A stretch of 64,000 nucleotides of DNA from Prorocentrum cordatum. Taxonomy: Eukaryota; Sar; Dinophyceae; Prorocentrales; Prorocentraceae. Where the stretch lies: contig CAUYUJ010015958.1 of NCBI GenBank assembly GCA_963575745.1, positions 198,164-262,163 on the forward strand. Direction: 5' to 3'. The notes beneath the pieces are model-generated. The model saw only the letters and a list, made by a program, of their open reading frames with translations, had not been told where the DNA came from and made no database searches. Position 1 is the stretch's first letter, and every line of letters begins with the position of its first letter. This document shows, one piece after another, positions 22,081 to 32,060 of the stretch. Both the position numbers and the translations under genes were made by a program.

Positions 22081-22649
22081 TGCCGACGACCACTCGGCCA
22101 ATCGACCGCAGTGTGCAATATGGGCCGGCGGAACGAGCGAAGCGATTGAATAAAACTGTCATCGAACGGCCCTGGTGATTCACTTGTCAGTTCAGTTCAG
22201 TCAGCCAATCACGCAATCAGACAGTCACTCAGTCTACTTCCAGCAAATCAAGGTACGGGCTGCGCACGCAACACATAACATAAGAACAATTATTTTGCTT
22301 CGAGCGATCCCCACCGAAACCTTCGGCGTTCGGTCCCAACGGTGCGCGCACCTGCTGGAAGTATGTGCGCAGTGCCCGGCGTTGCTGTCTTCGAAAGCGT
22401 TGGACAGTACTCCATGGAGTAACTCTCTAATATGTTATGCTCCATGAATTCTATGTATGTTATGGACGGGCCGGCGTGACGTCGTGACGCCTGGGCGACA
22501 CCGTCGTGGTGTGGCTACGGTATACGTGATGTTGTGCGAATGTGTGTGTGTGTGTGGGAGGATTCTGCCCCGATGTAGAATGTGACGCTGTGTTCTCTCA
22601 TGTCCTGATATCGGAAAGAGCGTGTTCTACCGCTGCTGGCGGAAAACCG
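22081..22649. other. unassigned DNA
   Basis: Unique sequence with a TG microsatellite at about 22540-22556. It contains the first copy of the GACGGGCCGGCGTGACGTCG motif. Confidence 0.4.
22465..22492 (+). repeat. 28 bp motif, copy 1
   Basis: GACGGGCCGGCGTGACGTCG followed by TGACGCCT. The motif recurs at 23778 and 24239 in the same orientation. It contains TGACGTC and a second TGACG, so it is partly palindromic; copies 1 and 2 bracket the inverted structure at 22650-23735. Confidence 0.75.
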
Positions 22650-23735
22650 GGGGGGGTCACTACCGGTTCGAACCCCTCCCCCCCGCCCCCCCTCCGGAAA
22701 ACCGGGGGGGGTCACTACCGGTTCGAACCCCTCCCCCCCCCCCCAGCTCATCATGAAAAGGGGGGGGGTCACTACCGGTTCGAACCCCCCCCCTCCCTCG
22801 AAAACCGAGTGGGGGTGCGGACAGAGGTGGGGACGGTGTTGGTGGGACAGTGGTGAGGGGACAGCGGGACAGTGGTGGGGACAGTGGGACAGTGGGACAG
22901 TAGAGGGCCGGTAGTGGTGGGGACAGTGGTGGGGACAATGGTGGGAACAGGGGGGACAGTGGACAGTGGTGGGGACGGTGGTGGTGGGGACAGTGGTGTG
23001 GGCACAGTGGGAATGAGGTGGAAACAGTGGGACAGTGGAGGGTACAATGGTGGTGGGGACAGTGGTGAAGGCGGTGGCGAGGACGGCGGTGGGACAATGG
23101 GACAGAGGTACAGTGGGGACAGTGGTGGGGACAGTGGGGACAGTGGTGGGAACAGTGGGACAGCTCAGTGGGACAGCGGCGGAGTCAGTGGGACAGTGGG
23201 GACAGTGGGGATAGTCGGGCAGTGGTTGGGGCCGTGGAGACAGTGGGGAGAGTGGAACCGTGGTGGGAACAGTGGTGGGGACAGTGGGGACAGTGCGACA
23301 GTGGTGGGGGCACTGGTGGGGACACAGTGGGGACAGTGGTGGTGAGGACAGTGGTGCTGGGAACAACAGTGGAGGATGTGATGCGGACGGTGGTAGGGAC
23401 CGGGAGTCGTTTGCTGGCGGTGAGTGGGGGGGGGGGGGAAAGGTTCGAACCGGCGGTAGTGATCCCCCTCCGGTTTTCGAGGGGGGGGGGGGGGTTCGAA
23501 CCGGTAGTGCCCCCCCCCCGGTTTTCCGGATCCGGAGGGGGGGGGGGAGGGGTTCGAACCGGTAGTGACCCCCCCGGCTTTCGAGGGGGAGGGGGGGGGG
23601 GGGAGGGGTTAGGGGAGGAAGGGGGTTTTGCCGGGGGGAGGGGGGGGGGGAGGAGTTCCAGCAGGGGGGGGGGATTCTGCAGAGGGGGGGGGGGGGGGGG
23701 CGACCCCCGGGTTCCGGAGGAGAAGGTTGGCAATT
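22650..23735. repeat. large inverted-repeat structure around a GGGGACAGTGGT array
   Basis: The left arm (about 22650-22805) holds three units of GGTCACTACCGGTTCGAACC inside G and C homopolymer runs, two of them preceded by GGAAAACC. The right arm (about 23425-23590) holds three units of the reverse complement, GGTTCGAACCGGTAGTGACC, with GGTTTTC. Between them, about 22830-23400 is a degenerate GGGGACAGTGGT / GGGACAGTGG tandem. The right flank to 23735 is G-rich. The 452-codon minus frame across it is Pro/His/Thr noise made by the repeat. Confidence 0.85.
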
Positions 23736-23777
23736 TTCCACAGTAAAGCGGCGGTGGATCACGCTCTCTCTGATATC

Positions 23778-23804
23778 GACGGGCCGGCGTGACGTCGTGA
23801 CGGC
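23778..23804 (+). repeat. 28 bp motif, copy 2
   Basis: GACGGGCCGGCGTGACGTCG followed by TGACGG, just right of the inverted structure and in the same orientation as the copy at 22465. Confidence 0.75.
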
Positions 23805-24663
23805 TGTCACGCTAGAGACATCGTCGTTTCGCTCATTGATGTGACTCTTGACTCCTGTGGCGACGCTGACCAAAATGTACGTACGGTGGATTATAATACG
23901 ATATTCCTCTGCCCGTCCGTTATCTCATTCGTGGAAATATGCTGTCATGCACGCTTCTGCCTCAATATGCTTTCGTACATCACGTTATGCTATGCCCTTC
24001 GGCACCATGTTAGAACATGATACGATATCCCAACTTATGTTCCGTGATGGTGTTGCCAGCTCGGCTCAATATACTAACATATGATATGATCTGTTACTAT
24101 GGTTTACTATGTCCTGTTCTGTCGTGGTACTCCTCTCCTCCCCTGCACTACTGCCGTTTCTGTATTAAAACGGTTCAACCGTGTTCCATGTAGTAAAGAT
24201 CTTTCATGTCATGCTCTATCGTGTCCTCTCCTGTTGTCGACGGGCTGGCGTGACGTCGTGACGCCTGTGACCTTAGATGCGTCGTCTGTTGGGATGCCCC
24301 TCTTCACATATATGTTTATGTTCTGGTTGAACATGCTGTGATATGCTCAAATATGTCACCATATGGTTGGAGATGCTATGATGATCTGCGTTGCGGCACT
24401 GTGCTATTGCATGATATGCTGACATAGTATGTTACAATATGCTCTGTTCCGTGATGCTGTTGACGGCTCATGGTATGTTCTGCATGTTGACGGATCCGTG
24501 ATGCTCTGGTCCGTATGCTCTGTTCTGTCATGTTCTGCTCTGGTAATTATTAAGTGATATGATGGTGTCCTCTATTTTGTCTTGACATGTATATGTTCTG
24601 TTCTGCCATGTTCTGTCATGCTCTCGCTCTGTCCTGTCATGTTCTGTTGTGTCGTATTGTGTT
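23805..24663. other. AT-richer unassigned DNA with ATGTTCTG-like steps
   Basis: Composition shifts to higher AT. From about 24320 to 24665, TATGCTC, TGTTCTG and CATGTTCTG recur loosely every 8-12 bases, with no strict period. No gene recognised. Confidence 0.5.
24239..24266 (+). repeat. 28 bp motif, copy 3
   Basis: GACGGGCTGGCGTGACGTCG followed by TGACGCCT; one mismatch to copy 1 in the first 20 bases. Confidence 0.7.
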
Positions 24664-25104
24664 ATGTTGTGTTTTTCGAGGGCGCGAGCGCGAGGCGGGA
24701 TACCCAAGATTCTCGGGACAATTTGGGGTCTGGCGGCCGCGGAATGCCCTTCTGTCGTGTTTGTCGAGGGCGCGAGGCCGGATAACCGGGACACTCGGGA
24801 CAACCTGGGGTCTGGCAGCCGCGGTATGCGAGGAATGTTCTGTCGTGTTTGTCGAAAGCGCGAGGCGGGATAACCGGGACTCTCGGGACAACCTGGGGTC
24901 TGGCGGCCGCGGTATGCGAGGTGTGTTCTGTCGTGTTTGTCGAAAGCGCGAGGCGGGATAACCGGGACTCTCGGGACAACCTGGGGTCTGGCGGCCGCGG
25001 TATGCAGGGTGTGTTCTGTTGTATTTGTCGCAGGCGCGGGGCGGGAGAACCGGGACTCTCGGGACAACTTGGGGTCTGGCGGCCGCGGTTTGCAGGATGG
25101 GAGT
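24664..25104 (+). repeat. 88 bp tandem repeat, five units
   Basis: GGGTCTGGCGGCCGCGG begins at 24726, 24808, 24896, 24984 and 25072, giving steps of 82, 88, 88 and 88. Each unit also has TTCTGTCGTGTTTGTCG and a GGGACTCTCGGGACAACCTG segment. Most units carry a GCGGCCGC site. Units 3 and 4 are nearly identical; the outer units are more diverged. Confidence 0.95.
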
Positions 25105-25771
25105 GGCCGGGAGGTCAATTCTTAAACCTAACGACCCAAACCTCTCCGGTGGGGAATGATAATTACAAAACGAGCGCCAATCATAAGAATAATGGTGAGC
25201 AGAAAATGCGTACAACCACGCTGCAGCATCGTCACAATGGTGCAAATTCGTCATGTTGTCGATGGGCATATTTGTGAGCAAAGAAAAAGCAACCACGGGG
25301 TACGCTCCCAAATTCTCACGCCGGCCCGCGTCCCCTCTCCGGACACTTGACGCTGCGAAAGAACCGTGAAAAAAAAACGTGCCAAACGACGTCACGGCCA
25401 AATCATGTGAAATCTTCTGGCATGCCGCATTTATCGATATGTGGAAATCCTGGGGTTCGAAGGCGGGCAGACAATCTTCATGACGATTTGCGTCACAACG
25501 CCCAAGTAGGTCACCGCCCCTCCGCTTGCAGGCGCGGGAGAACGCCTTGTCCAGCTGGAGCGTCACATCCTCCCGCAGGCGGAACAATGCATGGAGCGCG
25601 CCCGCAACGCGAAAATCTGGAACGCTGACGTGTTACTCAGGAACGCAAGCAAGGCCAGCCCGACATAGCCAGCTCGACAGGGCCAGCGGCATCTGAGACC
25701 ATATTATGTCTCGCGCCTGCCCTGGATGCTCTAAGTAACAGTGGTATCAGAAGGCAGACGAGTACGACGAG
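25105..25771. other. unassigned DNA left of the copia element
   Basis: Unique sequence. TGGTATCAGA occurs on the plus strand at 25742-25751, identical to the first ten bases of the usual initiator-tRNA-Met primer-binding site of copia elements. The element recognised here lies on the minus strand, so this is either chance or the edge of another element. Confidence 0.4.
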
Positions 25772-25925
25772 GAAGTCTAAAATTGCGGGGTATGGAACCT
25801 GTACGAAAGAAAACATGGCGGCAATACGAAGTACATTGCGGGGCTTCTACTTTTCCTACTGCGAATAGATATGCGTCAACGCTGAAGGCCGAACAACGCC
25901 GACCTCGCCTCTTTGAACCATATTG
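25772..25925 (-). repeat. possible copia 3-prime LTR (left copy)
   Basis: Matches 38559-38670 in the same orientation. Shared blocks include ATTGCGGGGCTT, AGATATGCGTC and CCTCTTTGA, with 25 mismatches and one gap over about 113 bases. The homology is clear from 25802 to about 25914; the outer borders are estimated from the position of the primer-binding site next to the right copy. No clean TG..CA termini are visible. Confidence 0.45.
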
Positions 25926-26239
25926 CGGGCGATCGAACAGCTCAGGCGGAGAGGAAGTACCAAAAGAAAAAGGGAACCATAACTGTTCAACGCCAAGCAC
26001 ATTCCAAACCCGGCAAGCAGATGCCGCCGCTGTCAAGCCTGACGGGCGGGCGAACGGGGGGCGAGCTGATCCACTTCATTGATGGGCTCACCAGCGCGTT
26101 TGCGATCGGCGCTGGAGGCGCTCGCGCGCGTGAGAGATGATGGCGCGAATTCGAATGCGCCGCGCTGCGTGGTGCGGGGCCGCAAGCACGACATGTGAAA
26201 GCCTGTCCTGGGACATAAGCAAAAATCATGGACCCAGAG

Positions 26240-28136
26240 TCATGGGAGTGGCGCGGTGGAGGCGTAGTTCCCAGACCTGGCACGTGGGAGAGAAGGTGAT
26301 GGATCGAGATAGACCTTATGGGATGTGCTCACTATTTTGGCAAGGTTACCTCGCGATCCGCGCTGCGCGCTCCGATCGCGATCACCGTGGGCGACCTCCT
26401 CTCTGGGCGTGCCAGGCTCGGCGCAACGCCCCTGGGCGAGGGCGGCCGCCGCGGCTCGTCGGCACTTGTCGCGCAGAGGTTCGCGACCGCGCGCCGGCGC
26501 TTGACCATCCCCCCGGCGCTGCGGATCTTCTTCTTCTCCTTGGGAAAAGTCGGCGGCGCCGTCTGGCGCGGCTCGCTCGCGCCCATGCTCTCGCCCTCGC
26601 CCGCGACGGCTACCGCCGCGGCGCGTTCTCGGAGGCGCGATGGCCCCCGCCCGAAGCCAAAACGGGCGCGGAGTCCACGGGCGAGACAGCGTCGGCCTCC
26701 AGCTCGAAACGCGAGCCGCGCTGGCCCCGTCGCACACTGCCTCGCCAGATAGCGACTGAGGCCGACCGCGGGCGAGCTGCGGCGACGAGGCACGCGCTCG
26801 CGCGAAGGCGAAGGAGGCACGCTGCGCGCAGTGACAGCCCCGCCGGCCGCGCACGACCAAGCGGACGGCTCTCGGACGACGGGGCGTCGAGCGATGCGCC
26901 ATCAAGCTCGGCCAGCGGATCCTGGCCGAATCTGGGCCAGGACCCCGCTTTATCGGCATCCAGCAACGCCTGCACTCGTCTCGCTGCTGGGGGGCCCACG
27001 AACCCAAAAGGCATTGGAGCTCCGTCGGGAACATCGCGAACGCGATGCCCAACAAGATGTTCGCAAGCGTAGGTAGGCCTCGGATCATTAGCCCAGCCGT
27101 GGACTCTCCGCGCTTCGGATGAAAATCCTGCGCGGAGCTCGGGATCCATCGCGCTGACACTGAACGGGGTGCGAAGCGCGACCTGTTCTGGCAACGGATC
27201 CGCAAGGTGCCACTTGCGCGCGAAGTTCATACTCTCCCCGTCGGGCTCGGTGAACGGCCGAGCGTCCTCTGAGAGCACCGTGGCCGGCACTCCTGGAGGA
27301 GGTGGTGCGCTTGGCGGGGTCGGCGTCGTCGCGGGCGCCTTACTAGTAGACAATAGACACCAACCGCGAATGAGACGCGGCAGCCGGGCAGCGCCTGCGC
27401 GGAGATGGCGCAGGCGACCGGAGACGGGGAAGTCTTGGGCATGAGCGTAGCCTTGTGAAGCAGGCGACGCAAGCTCCGCGCCCCCTGTCCCGTTGGACTG
27501 CTGCGCCGGACGCCCCGCGTCGCAAGCTCGGGCCCTGCGCGGCGGCGGCGTCATCGCAAGCGCGCCGGAAAAACGGATCGTCGCCCACGGCCCTGGGGCC
27601 GTCGACTCTTGCCCGGGTGCCCAGCGGGGGCGTCGGAGACCGAGCCCGCGGCGCGACTCGGCCTGCAGTCGACGCGAGCGCCGTGTCTTCTGGCGACGCC
27701 ATGTCTTCCGCAGAAGACAAGGAAGACGAGGGCGCGGGGCGCGAGCGGCGAGGCGGCGTGCCCGGGACTCCGGCAGCTCTTTCTGAGGCACGGCGACACG
27801 CGCGCGCCGAGAGCCCGCGCCTGGGCCCGGGGGCGCGCGAGCTACAGCCAGCAGCTCAGCGCGCTGCGGCCGGACGGCGCTCAGCTCAGCGCAGCTAAAC
27901 CTGCCAATGAAAAGCGGCAATTGCATCGCGAATGCTGACCCCGGATCCGCCCTGCCAGTTCTGCGCCCGCCACGTCCGCGCACGCGCTCGCCTGCGTTCA
28001 TGGCGCAGCGACACCTCGCCACTGCAGCGTGCACTCCCGACAGCATGTTCCCCCGAACTGACGCGCTAGGGCGCCCCCCAATCATCGCACGCCATGTGCC
28101 AGACCATCCGAAAAGATTGGGGCGGGCAAGGACCAA
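26240..28136 (-). CDS. unrecognised minus-strand open frames downstream of RNase H
   Basis: All three minus frames stay open for long stretches between RNase H and the left flanking repeat: 508 codons (28136-26610), 321 codons (27205-26240) and 162 codons (26820-26332). The most protein-like stretch is about 27270-26900 in the first frame, with NFARKWHLADPLPEQVAL, GWANDPRPTYACEHLVGH and VQALLDADKAGSWPRF. In the third frame FPKEKKKIRSAGGMVKRRR is strongly basic. No family is recognised and the extreme GC makes open frames cheap. It could be an extra 3-prime ORF of the element or host-derived sequence. Confidence 0.2.
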
Positions 28137-28318
28137 TCATCCCGAAGAGGGCGGAGCGCCCGCTGCCCTTATGCGCGTGATAATGTACGTTAGTTGTCGG
28201 TGGTCGGCTGGCGCTCGTGCCCCGACGGCGCCGCGGGCATGCTGGCCGACGCGAGGTTGTCCGCGCGCGGCGCATGCGACCGCTGACGAAACCCGCCGGA
28301 CACGCTATGATCAGCAAA

Positions 28319-28903
28319 TCAAAATTCACTGTCCTTGGTTAGTCCGTCCGCGACCACGTCGCGCGCATCTTCCCGGGCGAGGGCCCACAGATGAGGCGAG
28401 ATCAGAAGGCCGCGGAGCCAAGTCACGCGCGGCAGCAGTGAGTGTTCGGCCAGAGGCTTACGCATCGTAGCTGCGACGGCTGTGACCACTCCCATCGAGT
28501 AAGGGCAGAGCTCGATTTGCAGCGCGTGCGGCCGTCGACTATCACGATGGCGGCGCGCCGCTGCAGGGTCACGAGGCCCTGTGATTAAAGTGATTCCTGG
28601 GGAGGGGTGGCTAGAGCAAGGGCGCATCAGCCGACTTGCGAAGGTACCTCGTGCAACTGCTTCGAGCGCCCCGCACTGCCAGTCCAATGAGCGAAGCGAG
28701 TGCATGCCAAAGAAACCTCGGAGAGCCCCGCGTCTGCGGCGCCGATGCGCAAAAGTGGCTCTTCGCAAGGCTCGCCCTGAGTCGGCGCCCTCCTTCGATT
28801 CCTGTCGGAATGCCGCGTCGCTGTGTATTTCGAGCTTGCGTGCGCAACGCATGGGCGGATAGCGGATGCGTAATGGCATGGCCTGTGCACATCTCGCGAA
28901 CAT
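28319..28903 (-). pseudogene. copia RNase H fragment
   Basis: A 194-codon minus frame. It opens with CARKLEIHSDAAFRQE, where the Asp in SDAAF (codon at about 28819) is the first catalytic Asp of copia RNase H. It closes with KPLAEHSLLPRVTWLRGLL and DVVADGLTKD, the last holding the final Asp in the diagnostic ADGLTK motif. The middle (RRRRRGALRGFFGMHSLRSL) is out of register with the family, so a pair of frameshifts probably lies at about 28780-28600. RNase H removes the RNA template during reverse transcription. ADGLTK is a strong marker for Ty1/copia. Confidence 0.8.
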
Positions 28904-28999
28904 GTTGAGCTTCCGTATGTGGCCGCGCGTTGGCGCCGCTGCGGGGCGTGGAAGAGCGACTGCTTACCCGCGCAGATCGATCCGGGCGATGGGAACGAC

Positions 29000-29460
29000 G
29001 GCCAGGGCCACGAGCGGACTTAAGCAAATTTTGGCCAGGCTCTCCGAAAGGAGATCGGATTCGAATGTTCTCGAAAGCTCGGCACCCCCTTATTGGCTTC
29101 AGCGCCTGACTGTGCTCAATCTGACCCAGCTCGCATCCGCTGTCAGGCGCGGGTGAATAACGCGCACAGCAGCACGTGAAAGTTCCTTCGCTTACATCCA
29201 GGACACCTTTCCCGAAGGCATCCTCCATACATTGACGTAACTTGGCTCTCGCCCGAAAATCCCGTGGCCCTGATGTCATCAACGTGCTTGGTGACCAATA
29301 GGACGAATTCATCGTCCTTGTGTTTGGCACATGTGAATGGTGATCTTGATGCGCACGCTGCACCGGGAGCATGGTTGCTCGACGCTGAGAGATTCAAGTG
29401 CTGCGTCAAAATCGTGGCGCCCCTATACTTCGTGCAGGACTTCGACGACATCGGGGGGGG
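29000..29460 (-). pseudogene. copia reverse transcriptase fragment
   Basis: The minus frame at 29451-29143 contains KDDEFVLLVTKHVDDIRATG; HVDD is the motif C active site, with its Asp pair at about 29280-29275. The next frame (about 29240-29040) continues with FGKGVLDVSEGTFTC and CELGQIEHSQALKPI, matching the usual wording after motif C in copia RT (phenylalanine-glycine, then a Cys-containing strand, then Q-x-x-Y/H-x-x-A-L). One frameshift separates the two halves near 29240. Motifs A and B upstream could not be placed; a run of ten G at 29453-29462 disturbs the frame there. Confidence 0.75.
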
Positions 29461-29554
29461 GGGCTCAAACTAACCTCAGATCGGCGTCGGCGCCCTTGAA
29501 GCCTCAGAGGGCCAGCCTCATGCGGATGCTTTGGACCTCTTGAAATTGGCATGA

Positions 29555-30194
29555 TTACTTCGCGTCCATGTCCGCTTGCCTGCCCACCTGCATCCACGGA
29601 TGTTGCGCGCTCCTCGGATCTACCCGCGCGCGCAGTTCATCGAGCACAGCGGCAGCCGCGGCTGCGGCATGCTCTCGGGACTCTTCGGGGGCGAACAACT
29701 GAGACTTACGTTGGGCCTCTGCCTTCGTGGATCCTGCCACGTAGACCTGGGGGGCGCGCAGGGGCCGCCGGGAACAGGATGATCCAGCATGTCTTTGTGC
29801 ATCTCGTCCGAAGCCAACATGTCCACGTAGGCGTTCCCGGCGTCATCGGTGTCGATGGCCTCTGGGGTCTCTAAAGGCGCAGCGCCGACTGCGAAGTGCT
29901 GATGTTGCTGACGCACCCCAATGGGCAGGATTTGTGGTAATGGACGTGTGGGAGCAGGTTGGGTCTCCGCATCCTTCTTGACTGCCTATTGGTTGCGCGT
30001 TGCGGTGGTCCACCGCGCGGGGTCGATGGGTAGCGATCGCTCAAGAAAGAGTCTTCGCGGGACCCTTCCTCGATGTTGAAGGGCCCCCCTTCGTCGTGCG
30101 AGGAGTCGCCCAGGCGCGTGCCTGCCCCAAAAGGATCGGAACCAACCTCCCGAAGCGTCTGCCACCAGGAGCTCATCTTCCACAAGGTCTCCAA
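29555..30194 (-). other. copia linker between integrase and RT
   Basis: Minus frames here include AGSTKAEAQRKSQLFAPEE (about 29735-29680), a charged stretch of the sort found upstream of the RT fingers, and MEDELLVADASGGWF near 30183. I infer the linker and N-terminal RT region from position; no catalytic motif is visible. Confidence 0.4.
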
Positions 30195-30554
30195 AGCAGC
30201 GCCCCGCTACCTCTCTAAGTATGACTAAGGGATATCACAGGTTGCCGCGGTCCAGGCAGAGAAGCTCGACCAGGCATAATCTACCAGCCTCAAAGATCCA
30301 CCAATAATTCACTTCGACGGCCCGGTCACTAGCATGCCAGGAGTGAACTGTCCCAACTGTCTTCGGCCACGACAAACTCGAGGCCACGGCCGACTTGGAT
30401 GACAGCGAAGCTGATGATAATTGTAAATGTCTCTAGCTAAGTACTTGGAGCTCAAGGCCACAGAGCATTTCTTAGTGGTGACGGCTGTGACCGCGCGGGC
30501 GTCGGCAAGGCCAGAACGCTGGAAAACCTGAGCTTAGATGCTCCGGACATGTGG

Positions 30555-31510
30555 TCATACATGCACCCATGCCTGACCGTGGGGCGTAGCATGTTGGCCC
30601 GCAACTCCGCGCGCCAATCGACCGATGCCCATGAACTGCCGTGCGTCTCCGAGGCGGCACCCCTGTTCAGTGCCTCGGTAAGGGATGGTCACGGCGCCTG
30701 ATTTGGCACTCAACTTGACGACTGAGGCTGGACCACTCCGCGCGCTCGCACCTTTGGTGGATGGAGCTTGGTAGAAGTCGACCAACTCACCTGGCTTGTA
30801 GTCCAATGTCTGCCCTGCGACTGCGGCGTTGGTCATGGAGGCTCGGTTGATGCGGGAGGCGGCAGAGGCTTCTACAACTCGTTGCAGCGCGAGCTCTCTT
30901 AGCCAGCGAGTTACGGGCCGCGCCTGCTGCGTCACTCGGGAGTGCCAACATGTCCGGCAGAGACCGCGGCTGCCCCCCGGATATGGCGTCGCACGGTGTT
31001 GCGCCTGAACTGCCTGCAAACGCTTCCAGACAGTGCGTCGTTCATGCTGAATCCTAGCCCTCCATGCCGAAATCCTTCTTCCATGCGATGCACTGCGCGT
31101 CGTAGAATTGCGCCGCGTCGTTCGATCACGCGGGCGCGCTGGCCTGGGGCTCGCACTCGGACCACGATGCCGCGTCGATCGAAGATTGGCTTAGCTATTG
31201 CACCGAAGGTAGCGAGATCGCCATTCACGATCAATGTCTTGACTGGTCCGAAAACTGAAACCAAACATGATATAATGGCAGAGCACAAGCTCTCTGAGGA
31301 CTGGTGTCCAGCGTCACTGGAGTCACCTTCGAGAGGCTCTGCTGCACGCCATTGGTCAGCTCGATCGATCATGTGCCAGATCGGGCATTGGCGGTAAAAG
31401 ACGATATCCCCTTCTACTTTTACCGGGAACCATGATCAGCTCGACCGAGGGCATGATTCGTGACGCGTTGCGGGCCCAGGCCCTGCACGTGCGGCACGCT
31501 ACCACGCCGG
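30555..31510 (-). pseudogene. copia integrase fragment
   Basis: Pieces in minus sense: VVACRTCRAWAR (about 31509-31474), the CxxC half of the N-terminal zinc-binding site; then, in another frame, WHMIDRADQW with the first catalytic Asp at about 31366, FGPVKTLIVNGDLATFG with the second Asp at about 31219, and RAPGQRARVIERRG with a Glu at about 31123 at the DDE position. The C-terminal part follows in a third frame: GELVDFYQAPSTKGASARSG (about 30795-30735) then GPASVVKL, typical of the integrase C-terminal SH3-like fold. Integrase would join element cDNA to chromosomal DNA. At least two frameshifts. The HH half of the zinc site is lost where the module at 31645-31925 sits. Confidence 0.75.
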
Positions 31511-31644
31511 CGGTCGCTTGGACGACTGTAGTCGGGCACCAGGCTGCTGCAAGCCAGAGTGAGAGGGCAGAACGGTCATTCGTTGTCCCTGGGTGCGTGG
31601 TTCTGGTGGGGGTCCGTGGTGAAAATTATGCATGTTGCGTCGCT

Positions 31645-31925
31645 GTTGTTGTTTTTGTTGTTGTTTGTTGTCGTCGCCCCCCCTGCGACCCACCCCGCAA
31701 CCCGCCCTCGACGCACCCCGCGACCCACCCCGCGACCCGCCCTGCGACCCAGCCCGCGACCCACCCGCAACCCACCCGCGACCCACCCCGTCGCCGTGGC
31801 CCGCCCGCGACCCACTCACATTGCATGAACAAAAAAACGGCGCCTGCGGCGGGCATCCTCAGAGCCTCGCAGACTGACGACGTCAACGCCGCCCCCTCAC
31901 TGGCACTCGCAACTGCGGGGTGCTA
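31645..31925 (+). repeat. minisatellite module inserted in the copia element
   Basis: Core of CCCGCGACCCACC units (about 31675-31815) flanked by GTTGTTTGTTGTCGTCGCCC on the left. On the right come CACATTGC, a GGCGCCTGCGGCGGGC segment, GCCGCCCCCTCACTG and TGCGGGGTG. The same parts in the same order occur in reverse complement at 43265-43690. The right border coincides with the break in the copia pre-integrase frame (31923), and copia sequence resumes to the left with the CxxC motif at about 31500, so the module appears to have been inserted there. Confidence 0.7.
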
Positions 31926-32060
31926 CACATACCTTTCCCATGTGAATCCCTGTAGCATGCCAACACGAGCGTGCAGTTTACGCATCTCGCGGCGCACTTG
32001 CGGTGCATGCCGAGATCGCAGCACGCGCAAGCTCTGAGTGACGTCGAAACTGGTCCAATC
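31923..32060 (-). pseudogene. copia pre-integrase fragment
   Basis: The minus frame reads DWTSFDVTQSLRVLRSRHA then VRREMRKLHARVGML, and stops at 31923 where the minisatellite module begins. In dinoflagellate copia elements a similar SFD.....LR.L then LR.LH.RW segment lies just before the integrase zinc site, which here reappears near 31500. Confidence 0.55.

Noticed and set aside
22653-22800. tRNA gene suggested by GGTTCGAACCCC (T-arm-like B box)
   Set aside because: No acceptor stem, D-arm or anticodon arm around it; the unit is repeated within homopolymer runs. Kept only as a remark on B-box similarity.
22515-23873. 452-codon minus-strand open frame
   Set aside because: It is the translation of the GGTTCGAACC arms and the GGGGACAGTGGT array (Pro/Thr/Val/His repeats), and other frames there are open too. 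No domain.
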